Part shown: positions 46,545 to 55,443 of the stretch, piece after piece | How positions within the stretch are numbered: position 1 is the stretch's first letter | How the letters are laid out: each line of letters begins with the position of its first letter | Source: Halieaceae bacterium | GTDB taxonomy: Bacteria > Pseudomonadota > Gammaproteobacteria > Pseudomonadales > Halieaceae | Reading direction: 5' to 3' | Assembly: GCA_902547755.1 (NCBI GenBank) | Contig: CACCPA010000009.1 | Coordinates: 46,566 to 110,565 of the forward strand | DNA: 64,000 bases | Translations under genes and position numbers: made by a program | Notes under the pieces: model-generated | The model's input: the letters and a program-made list of their open reading frames with translations, nothing else | Told to the model about the DNA's origin: nothing | Database searches by the model: none

Positions 46545-47339
46545 CTACTGGCCGGCGGGATCCGTGAACAGACGTCTCAACTTACGCATACCGCCCAACC
46601 AGCGCTCATAACTACGCGCTTTATTCTGGCGATACTCCTCTACCTCCGGGTGCGGCAATATCAGGAAAGACTCGGCGTCCAGTCCTTGTATCACTGCCTC
46701 AGCAACCGCCTCAGCAGACAACATACCATCGACACCAGCGACACCACCACCATCGGTACCGGCCGTCATTGCCGTATCGACTGCTTGCGGGCAGAGGCAA
46801 CTGACCTTAATGCCATCATCCCCATGGGTGATCGCCAAGCTCTCGGCAAACGATACCGCCGCATGTTTGGTTACCGAGTAGGGAGCCGAGCCGATCTGTG
46901 CGAGCAATCCCGCGGCTGATGCCGTATTGAGAAAGTAGCCCTCACCTCTAGCAATCATGGCGGGCAGGCACGCCCGTGCAGCGTACACGTGGGACATCAG
47001 GTGAATTTCCCACATGCGCTGCCAAAGTGCATTATCCGCACCTGTGGCCCACCAGGGCTCTCCATCGACGCCAATGATGCCGGCATTGGAGCAAAAGAGG
47101 TCTATCTGACCGTGCTCAGCCTCTACCGATGCAACGAGCGCCGCAATTGCACTCTCGTCTCTTACATCAAGCGCATGAGCTTGAGCGCCGATTTCAGCGC
47201 CTACAGCAGAGACCGTATCGGCGTTGAGATCACCGATAACAACAGCCTTTGCGCCCTCAGCGATAAAGCGCGTGGCGAGTGCTTTGCCAATACCGCTGGC
47301 TCCACCCGTTACGACACAGACTTTGCCAGCGATCTTCAT
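46545..47339 (-). CDS. Short-chain dehydrogenase/reductase
   Basis: This classical SDR has 264 residues. The nucleotide motif TGGASGIG is at 11-18, the NNAG-like CSNAGIIG near 83-90, the catalytic Ser in NTASAAGLL near 137-141, and Tyr/Lys in YSVTKHAAV near 151-156. An Asp after beta-2 (GDLNA) favours NAD over NADP. It sits two bases after the acyl-CoA dehydrogenase gene, in the same operon, so a role on a 3-hydroxyacyl-type intermediate is likely but not shown. Confidence 0.88.
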   Translation of the reverse strand: MKIAGKVCVVTGGASGIGKALATRFIAEGAKAVVIGDLNADTVSAVGAEIGAQAHALDVRDESAIAALVASVEAEHGQIDLFCSNAGIIGVDGEPWWATGADNALWQRMWEIHLMSHVYAARACLPAMIARGEGYFLNTASAAGLLAQIGSAPYSVTKHAAVSFAESLAITHGDDGIKVSCLCPQAVDTAMTAGTDGGGVAGVDGMLSAEAVAEAVIQGLDAESFLILPHPEVEEYRQNKARSYERWLGGMRKLRRLFTDPAGQ

Positions 47340-47341
47340 AC

Positions 47342-48484
47342 TTAAGCCGCCGCGTAGGTGCTTTCGATGAACTTGCTGCGGTGGAAGGTCCCGTCACCCA
47401 GTGTCGCATTGATCATCATTAGACGCTTCGCGTAATGACCAATATCGAGCTCATCGGTAATACCCATGCCACCGTGCATTTGAATCGCTTCACCGTAGAT
47501 CAACTTACCGTTGCGATCGATCAGCACTTTAAGGGCGTGAATAGTGGCTTCCGCTGACGCACGGTCGATTTTGTATTCGCACAAGGCTTTGAAAAGAAGC
47601 GACTTTGCCTGCTCGTAGGCCATCATGGTGTCAACCATGCGGTGTTGCAGCGCCTGGAACGAACCAATAGCAACGCCAAACTGCTCACGCGTTTTGGTGT
47701 ACTCGAGTGTCTTGGCATTGAGCGTACCCATAATGCCGACGGCTTCGGAGGCGAGCGCAATGAGTGCTTCGCTGACTACGTCATTCACCACAGGGAGTGC
47801 ACCACCTTCAGGACCGAGCAGAGCGCCGGCACCGAGCTGAACATTATCAAACGTGATATTCGCAACACGCTGCGCATCCATCATGGGGTAGCAGACCTTC
47901 GATACGCCTTCAGCGTTGGCATCCACGAGGAACAATGACAAACCGTCCTCATCAAATTGACCACCGGACGTGCGCGCGAGGACCGCTAGCTTGTCGGCGT
48001 TCTCGCCGTTAAAGACAACGACCTTTTCACCGTTGAGGGTATATCCGTCACCGTTCGCAGTGGCTGTCATTTTGCAATCGTTGATCGCAAAGCGACTCTG
48101 GCGCTCAACATAGGCAAACGCACCCAGGGTTTCGCCACCAATGACGCTCTCTAAAATCTCGGCACGCTGCGCTTCATCACCTGCCCGCGCAACCACACCA
48201 CCAAACAAGACGACGGTGGGGAAGAAAGGCTCGACCACAAGGCCTTTGCCCATTTCTTCCATGACGACCGACATATCGACGATGCTGCCGCCAAAACCGC
48301 CATCTGCCTCGGAAAACGGGATCGAGAGCCAACCGAGTTCGGCAAATGTCTGCCAGTTTTGACGGCTCATGCCTTCATCACTGTCGACGATAGCGCGACG
48401 CGTATCCCAGTCGTAATCATCCTGTACGAATCTCGCGATCGAATCGCGAACCATTTGCTGTTCTTCTGTGTAATCGAAGTTCAT
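47342..48484 (-). CDS. Acyl-CoA dehydrogenase family protein (subunit 1)
   Basis: This 380-residue flavoprotein dehydrogenates an acyl-CoA at C2-C3. The fold is shown by LGWLSIPFSEADGG, GYTLNGEKVVVFNGENADKL, and KTREQFGVAIGSFQALQHRMVD near 260-280, and the C-terminal AIQMHGGMGITDELDIGHY. The usual N-terminal YSEPGSGSDL-type loop is replaced by a shorter YVERQSR. The C-terminal end lacks the IYEGT segment. A pairing with the next ACAD as a heteromer is plausible, as in other two-gene ACAD systems that act on side-chain or branched substrates. Confidence 0.88.
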   Translation of the reverse strand: MNFDYTEEQQMVRDSIARFVQDDYDWDTRRAIVDSDEGMSRQNWQTFAELGWLSIPFSEADGGFGGSIVDMSVVMEEMGKGLVVEPFFPTVVLFGGVVARAGDEAQRAEILESVIGGETLGAFAYVERQSRFAINDCKMTATANGDGYTLNGEKVVVFNGENADKLAVLARTSGGQFDEDGLSLFLVDANAEGVSKVCYPMMDAQRVANITFDNVQLGAGALLGPEGGALPVVNDVVSEALIALASEAVGIMGTLNAKTLEYTKTREQFGVAIGSFQALQHRMVDTMMAYEQAKSLLFKALCEYKIDRASAEATIHALKVLIDRNGKLIYGEAIQMHGGMGITDELDIGHYAKRLMMINATLGDGTFHRSKFIESTYAAA

Positions 48485-48514
48485 TCTGTCATTACTCCTT
48501 CGGGAAATGCGTCC

Positions 48515-49690
48515 TTACTCGAGACCAAGTACGTACTTGGAAATGATGTTCTTCTGAACCTCGTTAGAACCACCATAGATTGTTGCTGCTCGGCCGTACA
48601 TGAACGCACGACGGGCCTCTGAACCAAATTCGTGACCCAGCACTTCCGGATCCATATCGGTCGGCAATACGCCCTGGTAATAAGCGGCAATCTCCATACG
48701 AAGCTCCTGCGTCGCCTGCTGAAGCTCAGTGCCTTTGATCTTCAGAAGGGAAGACTCGGGTCCGGGGAAACCACCCGCAGCCATGGCCGCAAGCGTGCGG
48801 AGTTCAGTGAACTCGAGCGCCATGAGCTCTACCTCGATATCTGCCATACGCTGCTGGAAACCGGGATCATCCATCAATCGCTGGCCACCATTCACCTCGC
48901 TGGCGGCTGCCTCTTTGAGGAGACGCATGTTGCGCTTGATGTCAGCAACACCTGCGATACCGGTTCGCTCGTGCGCCAAGAGTGCTTTCGCTACCGTCCA
49001 ACCTTTACCAACTTCACCGACAACGTTCTTCGCAGGAACGCGAACGCTGTTGAACTCAACCTCGTTGAGGTTGTGCTCGTTATCAATACCGATGATCGGG
49101 TTGACCTTGATACCTTCCGACTTCATGTCGACGAGGATGAAGGTGATACCTTCCTGCTTCTTGCCGCTGTTGTCAGTTCTGACAAGGCAGAAAATCCAAT
49201 CCGCATGCTGCGCATACGTAGTCCAGATCTTCGCGCCGTTAATGATGTAGTCATCACCGTCGCGCTCCGCCTTTGTCTTCAGACTTGCGAGGTCAGAACC
49301 TGAGCCGGGCTCTGAGTAACCCTGGCACCACCAGTCTTCGCTCTTAAGAATGCGGGGGAGGAAATATTCTTTCTGCTCGTCAGTACCAAACGCCATGATG
49401 ACGTTGGCCACCATCACAAGACCAAAGGGGACGACGTCGGGAATCCCACGAAGCGATCGCTCAGACTCCCAAATGTATTTTTGTGTCGCAGTCCAACCCG
49501 TGCCACCATGCTCTACCGGCCAGTTGGGTGCTACCCAACCCTTGGCATAGAGCTTCTGCTGCCACTCTACCATGCCCTTAGAACCGCGGCTTTTGAGGTG
49601 CGCCTGCATTTCGGCGTCAAATTCAGTATCGAGGAAGTTGCGGACTTCATCGCGGAACGCGAGGTCTTCAGCTGATAGTGCAATATCCAT
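48515..49690 (-). CDS. Acyl-CoA dehydrogenase family protein (subunit 2)
   Basis: This 391-residue flavoprotein carries QGYSEPGSGSDLASL (about 122-137), the family FAD-binding loop. The C-terminal segment AATIYGGSNEVQKNIISKYVLG has Gly where many enzymes have the catalytic Glu (IYEGT). A Glu in LLAHERTGIAG near 245 may act instead, as in long-chain and isovaleryl types. It is the first gene of the six-gene minus-strand operon ACAD2-ACAD1-SDR-aceK-phosphatase-phosphatase. The substrate is not predictable. Confidence 0.9.
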   Translation of the reverse strand: MDIALSAEDLAFRDEVRNFLDTEFDAEMQAHLKSRGSKGMVEWQQKLYAKGWVAPNWPVEHGGTGWTATQKYIWESERSLRGIPDVVPFGLVMVANVIMAFGTDEQKEYFLPRILKSEDWWCQGYSEPGSGSDLASLKTKAERDGDDYIINGAKIWTTYAQHADWIFCLVRTDNSGKKQEGITFILVDMKSEGIKVNPIIGIDNEHNLNEVEFNSVRVPAKNVVGEVGKGWTVAKALLAHERTGIAGVADIKRNMRLLKEAAASEVNGGQRLMDDPGFQQRMADIEVELMALEFTELRTLAAMAAGGFPGPESSLLKIKGTELQQATQELRMEIAAYYQGVLPTDMDPEVLGHEFGSEARRAFMYGRAATIYGGSNEVQKNIISKYVLGLE

Positions 49691-49833
49691 TATCTGTGCT
49701 CCCGTGAGTGTTCTCGTCGAGGTATGCCGACGAATTTGAACCTTGAGTAGGTTTTTTTAACGAGGAGGATGTTAGCGTTTTGGTAATTTTTTGCAAATAA
49801 AAAGTGCCTGCTCCAGCACGAATTATCCACCCC

Positions 49834-50682
49834 TCAGTACAGTATAGAAAAGAGTTTGCGCTGATACTCAGCGGCAAGGGGATCTCCTTTGCCAATTGAG
49901 GCAATTGTATCGAGATATAACCGCTTGGCGTCGCCATTATTCCAATCGCGATCGGCACGTAGGACGACCAATAGGTGCTCGAGGGCATCGCGATAATGAG
50001 CCCCGGTTGTAAGCTGCACAGCAAGCTTTACCCGCACCGAATGATTACTCTCATCGCTCGCGAGATCCGACTCAAGCGCTTCTATCTCGGGCGACTTCCC
50101 GGCCTCTCGTTTGAGCTCAATCTGAGCCATCAGTTGCTCATGCAATGCATCCCGATCCATCAAACGAACCTCGTTGAGCACTTGTTCAGCCTCATCCAGC
50201 CGATTCGCATCAACCAGGGCACCGGCATAGGCCAAGGTGATATCCAACAACTTGTCTGACTCTTCCCAAGCCGCTCGCAGTAATGCGAGTGCACCTGAGG
50301 TATCACCCTGATCCAAAAGCCCCGTGGCCTCGGCGATTTTCGCATCCCACGGCGATGGCAAGTGCTTCTGAAGCATCTCGTGAACTGCAGTCTCGGGCTG
50401 AGCACCGGCAAACCCATCGACAGGTTGTCCGTCCTTGAACACCATCACAGTCGGTAAGCTTCTGACTCCAAGCTGCTGAGAGATGCCCTGCTGCTCATCG
50501 GCATTAATTTTGGCCAGAAGAAACGCACCCGCGTATTCATCGGCGAGTTTTTCCAAGAGGGGCATCAATTGCTTACATGGCGCGCACCAGTCAGCCCAAA
50601 AATCGACCACCACGGGGCGATTGAAGGATTCGTCAATCAGATATTGCTGCGCATTGTTCTGATCAATGTCGACTACGTTCAT
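49834..50682 (-). CDS. cnoX: Thioredoxin-like chaperedoxin, YbbN/CnoX type
   Basis: The 282-residue protein has an N-terminal thioredoxin domain (about 1-110, with WCAPC at 32-36) and TPR-like helices after it (about 118-282). YbbN/CnoX is a holdase that protects oxidised or unfolded proteins and passes them to DnaK and GroEL. In E. coli the motif has lost one Cys; here both C33 and C36 are present, so a redox-active form is likely. The gene is 11 bases after dapB, at the end of dnaJ-dapB-cnoX, which supports the chaperone link. Confidence 0.9.
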   Translation of the reverse strand: MNVVDIDQNNAQQYLIDESFNRPVVVDFWADWCAPCKQLMPLLEKLADEYAGAFLLAKINADEQQGISQQLGVRSLPTVMVFKDGQPVDGFAGAQPETAVHEMLQKHLPSPWDAKIAEATGLLDQGDTSGALALLRAAWEESDKLLDITLAYAGALVDANRLDEAEQVLNEVRLMDRDALHEQLMAQIELKREAGKSPEIEALESDLASDESNHSVRVKLAVQLTTGAHYRDALEHLLVVLRADRDWNNGDAKRLYLDTIASIGKGDPLAAEYQRKLFSILY

Positions 50683-50693
50683 ATCACCCTCAG

Positions 50694-51494
50694 TTATGAC
50701 AGTCCTAGGACGTCGGACATGGTGTAAGCCCCGGCGGCTTTATTGGCAATGAATTTCGCCGCCCGCACCGCACCGTTTGCGAACGCATCGCGACTGCCGG
50801 CCTTGTGGGTAATTTCCAGTCGCTCACCGTCTGCGGCGAACAGCACCGTGTGTTCGCCAACAATCTCGCCTGCTCGCGTCACTGAGAAACCGATTGAGCC
50901 GGGCGCCCTTGCCTCGCGCTCGTTAGATCGGTCGTTTTGGGCAACATCTGACAGCGACTGTCCCATAGCGCTAGCCACAGCCTGACCCATCTCTAGTGCC
51001 GTTCCCGACGGCGCGTCAATTTTGTGTTTATGGTGCGCCTCGTGAATCTCTATATCTGAGTCTGCGCCCATCACCTGAGCCGCAAGCGAGAGAAGTCGAT
51101 ACGCTAAATTCACGCCGGTACTGAAATTGGCCGCCTGACAGCGAGCAACCGAAGCCAATATCGAATCCAAACCGGCCTGCTCTGTCTCAGAGAAACCTGT
51201 CGTACCAATGACAATGGGTACGCCTGCCTCAGCACAGGCATGTGCGTTGACCAATGAGGACTCCGGCAACGTGAAATCGATGACCACATCAACCGCCTCG
51301 AGGTCTAAAACGTCCGATACGGTTATTGCGCAGCCTTCGTCGCCAACAATTGACGCAGCGCTCGACCCAACGAGCCGACTACCAGGACGCGCAACGAGAC
51401 TGGCCAATTCGGTCTCCGGCTCGGCAGAGACGGCTCGCGCGACAGCCTGACCCATGCGGCCACTCGCTCCCGTCACAGCCACACGTAGCGCCAT
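50694..51494 (-). CDS. dapB: 4-hydroxy-tetrahydrodipicolinate reductase
   Basis: DapB reduces 4-hydroxy-tetrahydrodipicolinate with NAD(P)H in lysine and diaminopimelate synthesis. The nucleotide motif GASGRMG is at 9-15, and the catalytic His/Lys region HEAHHKHKIDAPSGTAL is near 153-169. The length of 266 is normal. Its ATG overlaps the dnaJ stop as TAATG, so it is co-translated with dnaJ; cnoX follows by 11 bases. The same dnaJ-dapB order occurs in Pseudomonas. Confidence 0.96.
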   Translation of the reverse strand: MALRVAVTGASGRMGQAVARAVSAEPETELASLVARPGSRLVGSSAASIVGDEGCAITVSDVLDLEAVDVVIDFTLPESSLVNAHACAEAGVPIVIGTTGFSETEQAGLDSILASVARCQAANFSTGVNLAYRLLSLAAQVMGADSDIEIHEAHHKHKIDAPSGTALEMGQAVASAMGQSLSDVAQNDRSNEREARAPGSIGFSVTRAGEIVGEHTVLFAADGERLEITHKAGSRDAFANGAVRAAKFIANKAAGAYTMSDVLGLS

Positions 51495-52612
51495 TAATTA
51501 AGTCCTTCGAAAAAGTTCTTTACGCCGTCAAACCAACTCGACTGGCGTGGCGACTGATCGCCGCCCTCACCCAAGCTAGTGCGGAACTTCTCCAGAAGCT
51601 CCTTTTGCTCGCCATTAAGGTTAACAGGTGTCTCGACCACCGCGCGACATAGCAAGTCGCCTACCGGGCCGCCACGGACAGGCTGGACACCTTTGCCGCG
51701 CAATCTAAACAATTTACCGGTCTGGGTTTCGGCAGGGATACGCAACTTTACCCGACCATCAAGCGTTGGTATCTCGTGCTCGCCACCCAAAGCGGCGTCA
51801 GCAAAACTGATAGGGAACTCGCAGTAGAGGTTTCGGCCATCGCGCTCAAACAGCGGGTGCTGTTTAACCGAAATTTGAACGTATAAATCACCGTTGGGAC
51901 CACCCGACGGACCTGCCTCACCCTCACCACTGAGCCGTATGCGGTCTCCCGTATCAACACCCGGAGGAACTTTGACCGACAGAGTCTTCGTTTTCTCGAC
52001 CAGTCCCTGACCACGGCAGCTGCCGCAAGGGTTATCAATGCTCTGACCGCGGCCACGACATGTTGGGCAGGTCTGTTGAACCTGGAAGAAGCCCTGTTGC
52101 ATGCGAACCTGGCCACTGCCACCACAGCTGCTACAGGTGGTTGGGCTGGTGCCGGGTTTCGCGCCACTACCGTCACAGGTATCGCAGTGTTGAAGCGAAG
52201 GCACCTTAATTTCAGCGGTTTTACCGCGAACTGCATCCTCAAGCGTTACCTCGAGGGTGTAACGCAAATCAGAGCCTCGCTGAGGCCCCTGACGTCGACC
52301 ACCGCCGCCACCGAAAATATCGCCAAAAACATCACCGAAAATATCGCTGAAGCTGCCACCCTGGAAGCCACCAGCACCCATTTGAGGATCAACGCCCGCA
52401 TGACCGTACTGATCGTAGGCCTGGCGCTTCTCACCGTCGCTGAGAATTTCATAGGCCTCGGAGGCCTCTTTAAATTTCTCATTAGCATTGGCGTCATCCG
52501 GATTACGGTCCGGGTGATACTTCATTGCAATGCGCCGATAGGCCTTTTTAATGTCCTGTGCCGATGCTGATTTCTCAACACCCAGCACTTCATAATAATC
52601 ACGCTTTGACAT
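51494..52612 (-). CDS. dnaJ: Chaperone DnaJ
   Basis: DnaJ stimulates DnaK ATPase and delivers unfolded clients. The J domain has the HPD tripeptide (about 33-35) in [11 protein letters not shown]-rich linker follows, then four CxxCxGxG-type zinc modules at about 140-210, and the C-terminal client-binding domains. The length of 372 is usual. A hairpin followed by T's stands between dnaK and dnaJ, so dnaJ may receive only read-through or need its own promoter. Confidence 0.98.
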   Translation of the reverse strand: MSKRDYYEVLGVEKSASAQDIKKAYRRIAMKYHPDRNPDDANANEKFKEASEAYEILSDGEKRQAYDQYGHAGVDPQMGAGGFQGGSFSDIFGDVFGDIFGGGGGRRQGPQRGSDLRYTLEVTLEDAVRGKTAEIKVPSLQHCDTCDGSGAKPGTSPTTCSSCGGSGQVRMQQGFFQVQQTCPTCRGRGQSIDNPCGSCRGQGLVEKTKTLSVKVPPGVDTGDRIRLSGEGEAGPSGGPNGDLYVQISVKQHPLFERDGRNLYCEFPISFADAALGGEHEIPTLDGRVKLRIPAETQTGKLFRLRGKGVQPVRGGPVGDLLCRAVVETPVNLNGEQKELLEKFRTSLGEGGDQSPRQSSWFDGVKNFFEGLN

Positions 52613-52648
52613 AATGCTCCCTGCTACCGATACCCGGGCAGCCTATTT

Positions 52649-52684
52649 AAAAAAAAACGGATTCCAACCTCAGCCGGAATCCGT
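52649..52684 (-). terminator. Rho-independent terminator between dnaK and dnaJ
   Basis: ACGGATTCC (52657-52665) and GGAATCCGT (52676-52684) form a perfect nine-base stem. On the minus strand a run of eight to nine T follows (52657-52649). It lies 47 bases past the dnaK stop. It would lower dnaJ-dapB-cnoX expression relative to dnaK. Confidence 0.85.
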
Positions 52685-52730
52685 AGAGCGTTTAAAGTGT
52701 CACAAACCTGCGCGGTTCAAACCGCCCTGA

Positions 52731-54656
52731 TCAACGCTTGTCGTCTTCACGAACCTCTTCAAATTCAGCATCGACGACGTCGCCATCGACTGCGTCTTCC
52801 TCCGGAGCCTGCTCAGCACCCGCCTCACCCGCTTCTGCTTGTGCGGCATACATCTTCTGAGCAACACCACTGGTTGCCTCAGTTAAGGCAGTAGTTGCCG
52901 CCTCGATTGCATCCTTGTCGTCGGTCTTAACGGCTTCTTCCGCTGCCGTAATGGCAGCTTCAATAGCTGAACGCTCGTCATCCGTCGCGTGCTCACCCGC
53001 TTCTTCAAGCGTCTTCTTGGCGGCATTGATCATGCCATCCGCTGTGTTACGCGCAGTCACTACCTCCTCGAACTTCTTGTCCGCCTCAGCATTCGCTTCG
53101 GCGTCCGCAACCATCTGCTGAATATCGTTCTCAGACAGACCACCCGATGCAGTGATTCGAATCGACTGCTCTTTGCCGGTGGCTTTGTCTTTCGCCGAAA
53201 CGTTCAGGATACCGTTCGCGTCGAGGTCAAATGTCACCTCAATTTGTGGCATACCGCGTGGTGCAGGCGGAATGTCAGCCAAATCAAACCGACCGAGCGA
53301 CTTATTCGACGCTGCCTGCTTACGCTCACCCTGAACGACGTGAATCGTTACCGCTGTTTGGTTGTCTTCCGCCGTTGAGAACACCTGCGACTTCTTAGTG
53401 GGAATAGTCGTATTCTTCTCAATCAGTGGCGTCGCAACACCACCCATAGTCTCGATACCCAGTGTCAGAGGCGTTACGTCGAGCAGGAGAACGTCCTTGA
53501 CGTCACCGGCCAGTACCGCGCCCTGGATCGACGCACCCATGGCGACCGCCTCGTCAGGGTTAACGTCCTTACGTGGCTCTTTGCCAAAGAAGTCAGCAAC
53601 GGTTTGCTGAACCATTGGCATACGCGTCTGACCACCGACCAAAATAACGTCGTCAATCTCACTAGCCGAAAGACCGGAGTCCTTTAGCGCAACCTTCACA
53701 GGCTCAAGCGAGCGAGTCACCAACTCTTGTACCAACGACTCGAGCTTTGCACGCGTGAGCTTGACCACCAAGTGCTTGGGGCCTGTGGCATCAGCAGTGA
53801 TGTAAGGCAAGTTCACTTCTGTCTGCTGCGAGCTGGACAACTCGATCTTGGCCTTTTCTGCTGCTTCCTTCAGACGCTGCAGCGCCAGTGGATCGTTGTG
53901 CAGATCGATGCCGTTTTCATTTTTGAACTCATCAGCGAGGAACTCGATCAACCGCAGGTCGAAGTCTTCTCCACCGAGGAAGGTATCGCCGTTGGTAGCA
54001 AGTACTTCGAACTGGTGCTCGCCATCAACTTCTGCAATTTCAATAACCGAAATATCAAACGTACCGCCACCCAGGTCATAAACCGCAACGGTGCGATCAC
54101 CTTGCGCTTTGTCCATACCGTAGGCCAGTGCAGCCGCAGTTGGCTCGTTGATGATTCGCTTTACCTCAAGGCCTGCAATGCGGCCGGCGTCTTTGGTTGC
54201 CTGACGCTGAGAGTCATTGAAGTAGGCAGGTACGGTGATAACCGCTTCCGTAACCGACTCGCCGAGGTACTCTTCGGCTGTCTTCTTCATCTTACGAAGC
54301 ACTTCAGCCGAAACCTGGGGCGGGGCCATTGACTCGCCTTTTGCCTCAACCCATGCGTCGCCGTTGTCGGCCTTGACGATCTTGTAAGGCACCATCTTGA
54401 TGTCTTTCTGAACAACGTCGTCTTCAAATCTTCGGCCGATCAAACGCTTGACCGCAAACACGGTGTTTGTTGGGTTAGTGACGGCCTGACGCTTTGCAGA
54501 TTGACCAACCAATACCTCGTTGTCATCTGCGTAAGCCACGATGGAAGGCGTTGTGCGACCGCCCTCAGCGTTCTCGATGACGCGAGGCTTGCCGCCCTCA
54601 AGGACCGACACACAGCTGTTCGTCGTTCCGAGGTCAATACCAATAATCTTTCCCAT
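52731..54656 (-). CDS. dnaK: Chaperone DnaK (Hsp70)
   Basis: DnaK binds hydrophobic peptide segments in an ATP cycle with GrpE and Dna[12 protein letters not shown] (4-14), the phosphate-2 motif DLGGGTFD, and the C-terminal [12 protein letters not shown] tail are present. The length of 641 is standard. The gene has its own sigma32-like promoter directly upstream and a terminator downstream. It is expressed from a unit separate from grpE, which lies 104 bases before. Confidence 0.98.
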   Translation of the reverse strand: MGKIIGIDLGTTNSCVSVLEGGKPRVIENAEGGRTTPSIVAYADDNEVLVGQSAKRQAVTNPTNTVFAVKRLIGRRFEDDVVQKDIKMVPYKIVKADNGDAWVEAKGESMAPPQVSAEVLRKMKKTAEEYLGESVTEAVITVPAYFNDSQRQATKDAGRIAGLEVKRIINEPTAAALAYGMDKAQGDRTVAVYDLGGGTFDISVIEIAEVDGEHQFEVLATNGDTFLGGEDFDLRLIEFLADEFKNENGIDLHNDPLALQRLKEAAEKAKIELSSSQQTEVNLPYITADATGPKHLVVKLTRAKLESLVQELVTRSLEPVKVALKDSGLSASEIDDVILVGGQTRMPMVQQTVADFFGKEPRKDVNPDEAVAMGASIQGAVLAGDVKDVLLLDVTPLTLGIETMGGVATPLIEKNTTIPTKKSQVFSTAEDNQTAVTIHVVQGERKQAASNKSLGRFDLADIPPAPRGMPQIEVTFDLDANGILNVSAKDKATGKEQSIRITASGGLSENDIQQMVADAEANAEADKKFEEVVTARNTADGMINAAKKTLEEAGEHATDDERSAIEAAITAAEEAVKTDDKDAIEAATTALTEATSGVAQKMYAAQAEAGEAGAEQAPEEDAVDGDVVDAEFEEVREDDKR

Positions 54657-54705
54657 GTCTTTCTCTCCTACGGCCAGGTGATCCCAGCACCTAATCTTGT
54701 CTTTG

Positions 54706-54734
54706 TAGATGGGTCGCTCTCATTAAATTTCAAG
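54706..54734 (-). promoter_or_regulatory. Sigma32-type promoter of dnaK
   Basis: On the minus strand CTTGAAA (54734-54728), 13 bases, then ACCCATCT (54714-54707) matches the heat-shock consensus with one change in the -10. It lies between grpE and dnaK. No CIRCE repeat is seen in this leader. Confidence 0.85.
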
Positions 54735-54760
54735 CGCCCTAAAAAAAGTTCTGTCTTTAT

Positions 54761-55330
54761 TTACGATGCAGCTTTGGACACCATCACCATTGCGGGGCGC
54801 AGCAACCGGTCTTTTAGCAAGTAACCCTTCTGCATCACGGCAATCACAGTGTTCGGCTCAACATCGGGGTTCTCGATCATGCTCATCGCCTGCGCAACCT
54901 GCGGGTCAAAGGGCTCACCATGGGGATCAACCGGTGTAATGCCATTTTTCGCCAGCACATCGACCAAGCTCTTGAGCGTTAACTCAACACCTTCGACGAC
55001 TGCAGCGACACCCTCAGCATCCGATCCGGCAGACGCCTCTAGAGCGCGCTCGAGATTATCAACGACGGGCAACAAGTCATTTGCAAATCGCTCGAGAGCG
55101 AACTTTCGCGCTTTTTCGACGTCAAGCTCTGCCCGGCGCTGCGCGTTAATCGCATCGGCCTGAGCACGCAGCGCGGCATCTTTGGCCATCGCAACCTCTT
55201 CTTGAAGTGCTTCCACCTCTGAAAGCTCATCGGTCTCAACATCGACAGATTCCATTTCAGCACCATTGCCTTCCTGTGCGACCTGGGCTTCTACTTCGTT
55301 TTCTGGAATGTCGTTATTTTCACTCGACAT
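54761..55330 (-). CDS. grpE: Nucleotide exchange factor GrpE
   Basis: GrpE releases ADP from DnaK. The 189-residue protein has an acidic N-terminal tail and the long helix (about 50-90) that forms the dimer. The conserved core [17 protein letters not shown] and the C-terminal VAQAMSMIE...[26 protein letters not shown] are present. It has its own sigma32-like promoter, and a GGGAGA site which could pair with upstream bases. Confidence 0.96.
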   Translation of the reverse strand: MSSENNDIPENEVEAQVAQEGNGAEMESVDVETDELSEVEALQEEVAMAKDAALRAQADAINAQRRAELDVEKARKFALERFANDLLPVVDNLERALEASAGSDAEGVAAVVEGVELTLKSLVDVLAKNGITPVDPHGEPFDPQVAQAMSMIENPDVEPNTVIAVMQKGYLLKDRLLRPAMVMVSKAAS

Positions 55331-55368
55331 GCGTTATCTCCCGCACCGTAATTTTTCCAATACGGGGG

Positions 55369-55396
55369 AGATGGGGAGTCGATTTAGATTTTCAAG
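55369..55396 (-). promoter_or_regulatory. Sigma32-type promoter of grpE
   Basis: CTTGAAA (55396-55390), 13 bases, then CCCCATCT (55376-55369) is an exact fit to sigma32 -35 and -10 elements on the minus strand. It lies between hrcA and grpE, so grpE does not depend on hrcA transcription. Confidence 0.9.
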
Positions 55397-55443
55397 GCAA
55401 TAACCCTGAACTTTTGGGGATATTTACGTTTTTTCTGGTCGTA

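Noticed and set aside
48632..49303. Open frame of 223 codons on the plus strand
   Set aside because: Antisense to a well-supported acyl-CoA dehydrogenase; no ribosome site or recognisable motif.
49799..49819. GTGC...GCAC repeat after cnoX as a terminator
   Set aside because: Only four pairs with an eight-base loop; too weak to list, although five T follow on the minus strand.
53727..54332. Open frame of 201 codons on the plus strand within dnaK
   Set aside because: A shadow of dnaK, whose own frame carries all Hsp70 motifs.
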